Shown: positions 16,887-23,955 of the stretch, piece after piece
Position numbering within the stretch: the stretch's first letter is position 1
Layout of the letters: every line of letters starts with the position of its first letter
Assembly: GCF_001639275.1 (NCBI RefSeq)
Contig: NZ_LWMU01000041.1
Location: forward strand, 1-45,270
Direction: 5' to 3'
DNA from: Methanobrevibacter oralis
GTDB lineage: Archaea > Methanobacteriota > Methanobacteria > Methanobacteriales > Methanobacteriaceae
DNA: 45,270 nucleotides
Notes under the pieces: model-generated
What the model was told of the DNA's origin: nothing
Databases searched by the model: none
The model's input: the letters and a program-made list of their open reading frames with translations, nothing else
Made by a program: the position numbers and the translations under genes

Positions 16887-16964
16887 TGTATTAGTTTAAC
16901 AAAAATTTTATATATTCTGTTATATTATAATTAATATTATTATTATCTATTTTAAGGTGACGTG

Positions 16965-18152
16965 ATGAGTAAATGGCGAAATACTTCAGTTAAGATATTT
17001 TTATCAATATTTTTTATTTGCATTCTATTATTTGCATTCTCATTTGTTAACAGTACTAAATATACAGGACAATCAATTACTGATGCTTATGACTTACCTA
17101 TAGGTCAATCTATGTTTGAAGGAGATTCTATTCTCGGTCAAAGAGATCCAATTGTACTTCCATTATTAGGCAATTTAAACTTTTTATCTCATGAATTTCG
17201 GGCTTTAGACATTAAAGATATTTTCATGACTTTGGAAACTGGTGTTGTTCAATTTGATTTTACTACTGTGTCTAGTGAAGGTATTGATGCATATGGAAAT
17301 GTAGTTAATGTAGATGGACCGGGATATTTGACTTTAGAAGGGGATAAACTTGCAGTTAAAGAACCAGAAACTTATGTATGGGGATATAGTGCTCCGTATA
17401 AATATTTAACAAAAACATCTGCTGGTGTTGATGTTGTTGAAAATGGTACTGTTGTAGATTCTATTCCTGAAGATAAAATTAAAGATTATGAATTTGGTAA
17501 TGATTATTTCAATACTTCAAATGTTAGATATTGGTATAATCATGAAGCAGTTGAAGGTTCTAATTATACCTTAGAAAAAGGAATAGTTGAATTTTCAGAT
17601 GGAAGATCTGATATTAGTTCTGGTAACGTTTCATATATATTTGGAGAAGATGTAGCAGATTATGTTGCAGCTTATCCTGAAGGAACTCCTATTGTTCTGT
17701 ATATGGGAAATACAACTAAATCTGATGGTGAAATGTACTATACTTATTTAGGTTCTTATCCACAATATGGTGATTCAGTAAGAGAATATAATGCAAGACA
17801 ATTTGTTAAAGCATGGAATGGTACTATAATCCCACCTAATTCAACTAGTAATGGTAGGGATTACATTGATTTTGGTTCTGCTAAAGACAGTACTGCTCCT
17901 GGAGGAAGTGCTGCTCATGGTGTATGTCCACCAGCTAGAGCTTTAAGAGGAGTTGTTCTTGCAGAAGGTTTTAGTTTACCAACTGGAATGTCAACAGATG
18001 AAAATGCTGTATTATTTGGTTTTAATCCTGCAAGGGATATTAAAGTAACGAATAATCATGATTTTCCTGTTCAAATTGAAATGTGGACCGATGGTTCTGG
18101 TTCAGGTATGGCTATTTACGCTAAAATTATGAGATATCTCCCAAATGAGTAA
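16965..18152 (+). CDS. membrane-anchored extracellular protein with VanW-like C-terminal region
   Basis: A 395-residue protein with a basic N-terminus, one membrane anchor (about 10-28) and a large outer domain with many N-x-S/T sequons. The C-terminal region (about 310-395) has HGVCPPARALRG, then LFGFNPARDIKVTNNHDFPV and a final IYAKI strand. This arrangement resembles VanW domains (GVCQ..T.LF.AA, then D.KF.N....P), which occur in wall-associated bacterial proteins of unclear mechanism. The ATG at 16965 follows AAGGTGA with proper spacing; a GTG at 16962 is also possible. It lies 78 bases after the Mur ligase gene. I infer a surface role linked to wall assembly. Confidence 0.55.
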   Translation: MSKWRNTSVKIFLSIFFICILLFAFSFVNSTKYTGQSITDAYDLPIGQSMFEGDSILGQRDPIVLPLLGNLNFLSHEFRALDIKDIFMTLETGVVQFDFTTVSSEGIDAYGNVVNVDGPGYLTLEGDKLAVKEPETYVWGYSAPYKYLTKTSAGVDVVENGTVVDSIPEDKIKDYEFGNDYFNTSNVRYWYNHEAVEGSNYTLEKGIVEFSDGRSDISSGNVSYIFGEDVADYVAAYPEGTPIVLYMGNTTKSDGEMYYTYLGSYPQYGDSVREYNARQFVKAWNGTIIPPNSTSNGRDYIDFGSAKDSTAPGGSAAHGVCPPARALRGVVLAEGFSLPTGMSTDENAVLFGFNPARDIKVTNNHDFPVQIEMWTDGSGSGMAIYAKIMRYLPNE

Positions 18153-18169
18153 TATCTCTCTTTTTTTTT
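18131..18169 (+). terminator. stop-codon hairpin with long T run
   Basis: Arms GAGATAT and ATATCTC flank a 14-base loop. The TAA stop (18150-18152) touches the 3' arm, and a run of about ten T follows. It is strongly terminator-like, although the next gene starts only seven bases beyond, at 18176. Confidence 0.65.
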
Positions 18170-18175
18170 ATTTTC

Positions 18176-18829
18176 ATGTCAATTTCTTGTGTTATTACAG
18201 CGGCTGGAAAAAATTCCAGAATGAGAAAAGATTTAATTTCTCGAAATTTAGATTTAAAAAATAAACTTATTCTTCCTTTTAAAGATAAAACAGTTTTAGA
18301 GACAACAATTGATAATGCATTATCTGCAAATATAGATGAGTGTATTGTGGTACTTGGACATTATTGTGATGAAATAAAAGAAGTTGTTTTCAATAATTAT
18401 AAAGATTCTGTAAAGTTTATAGAAAATAATCCTCACGATGTAGGTTTATCAACTTCTCTTTTTAATGGTTTAGCTAATTGTAAATATGAATTTGCATTAT
18501 GCATTACAGCAGACCAACCAACAGTTACAACAGATACATTTAATGAACTTATTAAAATAAGTCAAAATTCAGATAATCCTTCAAAAACAATAGCTATTTT
18601 AAGAAGACAAAATCATGGTTTACTTGATTCTGCAGAAGGATTAGGAATGCCTTTTGTAGGTCATAGAATTAATTTAATGAATTATTTAAAAAACAAAAAC
18701 GATAATTTAAATCCAATTTTAAGAAAAATGTTTGATGATGATTATACTTTTTATGGAATAAAAGAAAAAAATGAAAAAGAATTGTTAAATATTAATCATT
18801 ATAATGATTATTTAAAGCTATTAAAATGA
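18176..18829 (+). CDS. MobA/GlmU-type nucleotidyltransferase
   Basis: A 217-residue GT-A-fold nucleotidyltransferase. VITAAGKNSRM (about 6-16) is the nucleotide-binding loop, with KLILPF and a CIVVLGHY strand following. DVGLSTSLFNGL and CITADQPTV (acidic metal-binding turn) match the MobA/MocA group, which cytidylates or guanylates molybdopterin. Sugar-1-phosphate nucleotidyltransferases are close relatives, so the substrate is uncertain. No ribosome binding site is visible just upstream, because the T run of the preceding terminator occupies that position; a leaderless or reinitiated start is possible. It converges on DUF169 with two bases between stops. Confidence 0.65.
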   Translation: MSISCVITAAGKNSRMRKDLISRNLDLKNKLILPFKDKTVLETTIDNALSANIDECIVVLGHYCDEIKEVVFNNYKDSVKFIENNPHDVGLSTSLFNGLANCKYEFALCITADQPTVTTDTFNELIKISQNSDNPSKTIAILRRQNHGLLDSAEGLGMPFVGHRINLMNYLKNKNDNLNPILRKMFDDDYTFYGIKEKNEKELLNINHYNDYLKLLK

Positions 18830-18831
18830 AT

Positions 18832-19506
18832 CTAAGACATTGATTCTAAGCCAAAAATAACTTCATCAATTTTATCTTTACTAATTCCAATAATCATTTC
18901 ATTATCTTGGATTTTGGCAGCTTTTCTAGAACCATCACAACCTAATGTAAAGTTAATGCTTTTATCATTGTATGGTTTTGAGAAAGTATCACCACATAAA
19001 GATTGAATACCTGCAAAAGTTGCTTCAACCTTAGTACCAGAAGAATATACGATACTTTGAGCTAAAATCATTCCATTAACAGGTTCAGTGATGATTTGGA
19101 TTACATCAGCTTCAAAGTCAGCTTCATCTAAGGGAGCATACATTATTCCCCATCTTTTATCTTCAACAATTGAAAGCTCTTTGGTAAGACTTTTAGCGGT
19201 TTCTAAATCTTTAAATCTACCTAATGACAAATATTTTTCTCCATTAGCTAGTTTTGGAGGCATGTCTCTAAGACCAATAGCTCCAGCTCCACCTAAACAT
19301 AAATGTTGGTCGATAGTTGTGTAGAATTTTTCACCTAAAGATGCATTTTTAACCATTTCGCAGTGTCTTATTTTATCGTTAAGTAGACTAATCCCTTCTG
19401 GAACATCCTCCTTGCTATTAATTAGTTTAATAGCTACTGGTTTAGATGTTAAATTAACTTTACTATTAAGTACCTCATAATATTTTTTATTATTTTCTAA
19501 GCCCAT
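18832..19506 (-). CDS. DUF169 family protein
   Basis: A 224-residue protein with the DUF169 pattern: KPVAIKLI near the start, a C-rich HCEMVK segment, HLCLGGAGAIGL (about 68-79), ITEPVNGMILAQSI, and FTLGCDGSRKAA (about 186-197). Conserved cysteines (HLCLGG, LCGDTF, LGCDGS) suggest metal or cluster binding, but the family has no established reaction. It follows the nuclease gene by 27 bases, with its own AAGGTGA ribosome binding site, so it may be the last gene of the UvrD-nuclease operon or an independent housekeeping gene. Confidence 0.85.
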   Translation of the reverse strand: MGLENNKKYYEVLNSKVNLTSKPVAIKLINSKEDVPEGISLLNDKIRHCEMVKNASLGEKFYTTIDQHLCLGGAGAIGLRDMPPKLANGEKYLSLGRFKDLETAKSLTKELSIVEDKRWGIMYAPLDEADFEADVIQIITEPVNGMILAQSIVYSSGTKVEATFAGIQSLCGDTFSKPYNDKSINFTLGCDGSRKAAKIQDNEMIIGISKDKIDEVIFGLESMS

Positions 19507-19533
19507 ATTTTCACCTTTGATTTATTATTTGTT

Positions 19534-20769
19534 TTAAGGAATGTTAAAATCTTTGTTTTTTGCTTTATGTTTTTTACAAAAAGTTTTAAAATCACATGCA
19601 TTACAAGTTCTCTCATCAGCATTAGCTTTCCAGGAATCTTGTATATTACAACCTTTAATTTCTTTAATTAGTGAATTTTCAATATTTGCTACAACGTTAT
19701 CAAATTCTTTTAAAGCTTTTTCACGTTCTATTTCATTAATATTGATTATTCTAATTGATCTATCAATTTTAAATTTTTCTGATAGCTCAGGTACTTTTAA
19801 ATCTTCATCCCAATTTTCAATTAATTCAATATCTTTTTTATATTCATTTTCATTTCTTGGAATATCTGTTAGGTTAGTGTGTAAATCTTGTTGAATTGCA
19901 AATAAATCTTCTTTTGAAGGAACTAATTCATTTAAATAAAATATTACTCCTGCTATAATAGGTTTTGAATCTTCTTGTTTGGATCTAAGCCAGGAATAGG
20001 TTTGTATTTGCCATTCATGTTGAAGCCAAGATTTATTATCACTTTTTTCATAATTCATAGGAGGTCTTTTCATTCCTTTATAATCTATTATTATTTCATA
20101 TTCATCTTCTTCATTTATCTCGTCAATTTTCTTTTGAAATTCAGGGTCTTTTTTGAGAAATTCAAGGATTCTATTATTATAATTATCTAAAGTACTTTGT
20201 TTTTTTGTTTTATTTATTTTAATTGAACTTAATACATCTATAACTCCATTAATACCATAATAATTAGATCTACTTGTATTTTCATCATAATTAGGCATTT
20301 CACGTAGACCTTTGATTAAAAGCTCTGCTGAATCAATTAAAGGGAATAAGTGAGGTCCCCATATGTTAATTGCTTTTTCTGCTCTTGCGCTAGCTAATTT
20401 TTTATGGTTTCTTTCATCCAGATCTTCGATTTGCATGTTTACATCAGGATGATTAATTGTAAAAAAATGTTCTTCAGGGGGGTATAATCCTCTTACTTGT
20501 AACCTTAAATCAATCATATCTTCAATTGGACGAATGTCTTTTTTCCAGTCCCATGGAAATGGTATTTTTTCATGTTTCCATTTTAAAAAAGCTTCTTCCA
20601 TCACTCCGTGTATAAATTCCCCAAACCAGAGTTGCACGGGCATTGAAGGTGGTAATGTACCTTTATTTTGATATCTATATTGAAGATTGCAGGTTAAAAA
20701 TGATAATAAATCTCCAGTTAAGTTATATTCTGGAATCATATATGATTTTGATCTTGTTGATAATTTCAT
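19534..20769 (-). CDS. PD-(D/E)XK nuclease with Fe-S cysteines, Cas4/AddB-like
   Basis: A 411-residue RecB-family nuclease. His54 in FGEFIHGVMEEA, the INGVID turn, IIIDYKG (catalytic Asp and Lys) and the QIQTYSWL helix form the active site. Cys27 plus a C-terminal RTCNACDFKTFC cluster would hold a 4Fe-4S centre, as in Cas4 and AddB. The UvrD-type helicase gene ends 12 bases upstream, so helicase and nuclease are made together, resembling the split helicase-nuclease design of AddAB/AdnAB. I see no cas genes, so a CRISPR role is unlikely. I infer end processing or defence. Confidence 0.8.
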   Translation of the reverse strand: MKLSTRSKSYMIPEYNLTGDLLSFLTCNLQYRYQNKGTLPPSMPVQLWFGEFIHGVMEEAFLKWKHEKIPFPWDWKKDIRPIEDMIDLRLQVRGLYPPEEHFFTINHPDVNMQIEDLDERNHKKLASARAEKAINIWGPHLFPLIDSAELLIKGLREMPNYDENTSRSNYYGINGVIDVLSSIKINKTKKQSTLDNYNNRILEFLKKDPEFQKKIDEINEEDEYEIIIDYKGMKRPPMNYEKSDNKSWLQHEWQIQTYSWLRSKQEDSKPIIAGVIFYLNELVPSKEDLFAIQQDLHTNLTDIPRNENEYKKDIELIENWDEDLKVPELSEKFKIDRSIRIININEIEREKALKEFDNVVANIENSLIKEIKGCNIQDSWKANADERTCNACDFKTFCKKHKAKNKDFNIP

Positions 20770-20781
20770 GTCAATACTTCC

Positions 20782-23232
20782 TTAAATTAAATAAATCTCT
20801 TTAAAACCATGATACTTTTCATTTCTACTCCATCCAAGAGCAATATTTGGAATAGTATAATGTTTATTTTTATTATTATATCCTTCAATAGCTTGATTTA
20901 GTCCAACTAATAATAATACATTTTTCGTTCTTGAAAAGGCAACAAAATAAAGGCGTATTAAATCATCAAAGCACCTGTCTTTTTCACTTCTAGATGATAT
21001 TCCAAGTTCACTATATGCTCTAATACTATCTTCAATTGTTGTATTACTATCTAATTTTTTTGGAAATCTTAATTTTTGTGTATTAATGGTATTTTTTTTG
21101 AATTTTGAACCAACATCAACAATAACTAATGGAAATTCTAATCCTTTTGATTGGTGAATTGACATTATATTTAATCTATCTTCGGGTAGTGTTTCAAGAA
21201 GATCCTCATCAATTGTTATTCCTCCGGTTGAAAGTGGAATGAAAATATTCCAAATAGCTTCTAAAATTGAGTTTCTTTCATCTTCTTCTGTTTTAAATGA
21301 AATATTTGCAGAATATTTGTTAAAAAATCCTGTTTGAGTAATAGAGTTCATAATAGCTTCTAAATATACTATTCCTTCAACATCTTCTTGTAAAATTTCA
21401 ATCCATGTAATTAATTTATAAGCTAATCTCATTAAACTAGTTGTATTAGGCCATTTGTCATATCCTCTTGGTTGTCTAAGTTGCCAAGATAATATAAATT
21501 CTGCTAATGTAATTGGTTTTTGTGGGTTGGGATTTGATTTTATAAATTCATGTGCTTGCATTCTCCATCGAAACATATTTCTTTTTGCTGTATTTGGAAT
21601 TGTTTTATCACTTTTTTGAATTTTAGCTTCAGGATCTATACATTCTAACATTAATCCACAAAAAATACTTACTTCTGGAATATCTTGAAGATTTCTTCCT
21701 TTTGGATTAAAAATATCTATATTAAACTTTTCAAGCCTTTTTCTTAAGTTATAAATAAATGATTTATTTCCATTTTTAACTTCTTTAGGTGAATAAGATA
21801 AAAGAGCAATATCTGATGCAGAACCATATTCTCTATCTAATTTAAGTGTAATTTTTTCTATTTCTTTTTTTTGTCTAGATTTTTCATTAGCTATTATCTG
21901 AAATTCAGCAATACTAAAATTACCATTCAATTTTTCAAAATAATCCGAATCTAATACTTGGAGGACTTTTTGTTTTACTTCTCCTTTATTAACTAGTTTA
22001 TGAATCAATTTAGACAAATCATTAGCTAGCATTTCTTGATTGTTTCTAAACATTCCTAAAATGGGCATATCATTATCTGCAAAGTCAGGTGCTATAATTT
22101 TAGGCTTATTATTTACTCTTGCATTTTGATATTCTTGATCTAGTTCTGCAAATTGATTACAATGATTTATAATGTTTTTTGTTGATCTATAATTTGTTTT
22201 TAAGTTAATTTCTTCAACATCAAGTTGTAATTTATCTTTTGCTCTTTTTTTGAAATCGGTAAATAATTCAACTGTAGCTCCTCTAAATCTATAAAGGGAT
22301 TGATCATCATCTCCAACCACTGTTAAACTTCCACCATCTTTTAAAGCAGATTTTGCTATTGTAAAATAGATATCTTCTTGAATTAAATTTGTGTCTTGGT
22401 ATTCATCAATTAAGATAATTTTCACGTCATCAAGAAAAACATCTAATTCATGATTTTTAAGTTTTTTTAAGAATTTATCTTCAAGCATTGCAAAATCCAT
22501 AATGTTCCTATCTTTTAATTCATTTTCATATTCATTAATGCATTGAAGAGATAATTTAAGTCCTTTGTTGTCATGGCAATTATTATAAATTTCTAAAAAA
22601 TCCACCTGATCATAATACATTCTATTTTTTATTTCAAGGAGGATTTCGCTCATAATAGAGGGTTCTTCTAATTTGTTTTTACCACTTATGTCTTTAAGAT
22701 ATTTTTTTAAATCTTCATTAAGGTATCTTTCATCTTTAAGTAGAATATTCATCATTGCTGATTTAGCAACAAATTCTTCAATTACCAATGTTTGGTTGGT
22801 TCCTGGTTTTTTATGAATTCTTAATAATTCTTCTGAAACACTATCTGTTGTACCTACATTAATTTGATTAAAATCTATTCTTTCAATTTTTGCGATTTTT
22901 TCAAAGCTTTCTTCACTAAATTCTCCTTCCATTTTTTCTATAAGATGATTTTTAATTTCATCTCCCCATCCTAATATACGAGAATATAATTCATTAGCTG
23001 CTTTTTTTGTAAATGTAGTTGATAATATTTTTTGAGGAGCAATATCGTCTACAAAAATGTATTTTAATATTTTTAGCACCATCACGGTTGTTTTTCCAGA
23101 TCCGGGTCCAGCTACTATGAATAGTGACTGATTAGCTGGTGATGAAATAGCTTTTTTTTGGTCTTCATTTGAAGAAATATCTCTTTTTAATATATTAACT
23201 ACAATTTCTTCAAATTCTTCATAGGTAATCAT
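20782..23232 (-). CDS. UvrD/PcrA-family superfamily 1 helicase
   Basis: An 816-residue SF1A DNA helicase with its motifs in order: AGPGSGKTT (41-49), LIDEYQDTN (motif II), GDDDQSLYRFRGA (III), NYRSTKNI (IV), SIHQSKGLEFPLVIV (V) and YFVAFSRTKNVLLLVG (VI). Insertions between motifs IV and V resemble the 2B region. It is first in a minus-strand unit with the Fe-S nuclease. UvrD-like enzymes are sporadic in archaea, so horizontal gain is plausible. Function is probably DNA unwinding ahead of the partner nuclease. Confidence 0.88.
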   Translation of the reverse strand: MITYEEFEEIVVNILKRDISSNEDQKKAISSPANQSLFIVAGPGSGKTTVMVLKILKYIFVDDIAPQKILSTTFTKKAANELYSRILGWGDEIKNHLIEKMEGEFSEESFEKIAKIERIDFNQINVGTTDSVSEELLRIHKKPGTNQTLVIEEFVAKSAMMNILLKDERYLNEDLKKYLKDISGKNKLEEPSIMSEILLEIKNRMYYDQVDFLEIYNNCHDNKGLKLSLQCINEYENELKDRNIMDFAMLEDKFLKKLKNHELDVFLDDVKIILIDEYQDTNLIQEDIYFTIAKSALKDGGSLTVVGDDDQSLYRFRGATVELFTDFKKRAKDKLQLDVEEINLKTNYRSTKNIINHCNQFAELDQEYQNARVNNKPKIIAPDFADNDMPILGMFRNNQEMLANDLSKLIHKLVNKGEVKQKVLQVLDSDYFEKLNGNFSIAEFQIIANEKSRQKKEIEKITLKLDREYGSASDIALLSYSPKEVKNGNKSFIYNLRKRLEKFNIDIFNPKGRNLQDIPEVSIFCGLMLECIDPEAKIQKSDKTIPNTAKRNMFRWRMQAHEFIKSNPNPQKPITLAEFILSWQLRQPRGYDKWPNTTSLMRLAYKLITWIEILQEDVEGIVYLEAIMNSITQTGFFNKYSANISFKTEEDERNSILEAIWNIFIPLSTGGITIDEDLLETLPEDRLNIMSIHQSKGLEFPLVIVDVGSKFKKNTINTQKLRFPKKLDSNTTIEDSIRAYSELGISSRSEKDRCFDDLIRLYFVAFSRTKNVLLLVGLNQAIEGYNNKNKHYTIPNIALGWSRNEKYHGFKEIYLI

Positions 23233-23405
23233 TTATTATTCCTCTTTAATTATATAATAATTAATTTATATGTTGTTATTGGTTTATAAAGTGATGTAGG
23301 GAGCATTTGTATAGTAATATTTTTTTAATCACATAAGTAATAAACATTAAATTTTTAAAAGTCTAAATTCAAATTTAATTTATAACAGTTACTAAGGAGT
23401 TTAAT

Positions 23406-23729
23406 ATGAAAGCAGAGTTTGATGCAAGTAATTTTCTAAATAAAATTAAAACTATTTCTAAAAGACTCGAAGAAGTAAGTGGAGAAAATACGATTCCATT
23501 TAATTTATTATTCAATGAAGAATTTCTTAAAGAATATAGTCGTTTTTCAAGTATTGATGAATTATTTGATGCATCTGGATTTGAGATAAACAATCAAGAG
23601 GATTTTGATAATCTTAATCTTGAAAAATGGGATGAATTTATTTCTCAAAATACAAAGTTTGATAATTGGAAGGATATGTTTAATAAAGCAGCTTCTGTGT
23701 ATTTTACAAACTATATTTTTTGTGATTAA
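23406..23729 (+). CDS. small acidic protein, phage-like family by appearance
   Basis: A 107-residue acidic cytoplasmic protein without a signal or membrane segment. It begins MKAEFDASNFLNKIK, has a predicted helix with RLEEVSG, then PFNLLFNEEFLKEYSRFSS and IDELFDASGF, and ends with WDEFISQNT and WKDMFNKAASVYF. From memory this organisation resembles small proteins of unknown function carried by prophages and integrative elements in Firmicutes; I could not verify that. A plausible ribosome binding site (AAGGAG) lies nine bases upstream. It lies between the divergent helicase genes. Confidence 0.6.
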   Translation: MKAEFDASNFLNKIKTISKRLEEVSGENTIPFNLLFNEEFLKEYSRFSSIDELFDASGFEINNQEDFDNLNLEKWDEFISQNTKFDNWKDMFNKAASVYFTNYIFCD

Positions 23730-23757
23730 ATTTTTAGGTATCTATAAATTTTATATA

Positions 23758-23841
23758 TTAGGTTGACCTAACAATTTAATTGTGAAGATTTTAAATAATC
23801 TTCCATAATATGCGTGTAGTTAGGAAGTAAATTTCCTAACT
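23758..23841. other. three consecutive hairpins in a 214-base spacer
   Basis: Three perfect inverted repeats lie in 84 bases. The first is TTAGGT-TG-ACCTAA (23758-23771). The second is GAAGATT-TTAAAT-AATCTTC (23784-23803). The third is AGTTAGGAA-GTAAAT-TTCCTAACT (23818-23841). The CCTAAC of the first can also pair with the GTTAGG of the third, so alternative folds exist. The group lies after the 107-residue gene and ahead of the helicase promoter, so it may be a small RNA, a transcript end, or protein-binding sites. Confidence 0.4.
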
Positions 23842-23932
23842 TTAAATCAATATTCTTATTTTTAAACATATAATTTAAATATTACTTTGAATTAAACTAT
23901 TATTTGTTAATTTAAGTTCAAAACCAATACTA

Positions 23933-23938
23933 TTTATA
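23933..23938 (+). promoter_or_regulatory. TATA box for a probably leaderless helicase-TPR transcript
   Basis: TTTATA within TATTTATAAT sits 23 bases before the ATG at 23956, the usual archaeal TATA-to-start distance. No ribosome binding site precedes that ATG, which points to a leaderless message. Confidence 0.4.
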
Positions 23939-23955
23939 ATTAATTGGCTGTTACT

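Noticed and set aside
19534-20769. CRISPR adaptation role (cas4)
   Set aside because: No repeats, cas1 or cas2 are in the window, and the gene pairs with a UvrD helicase.
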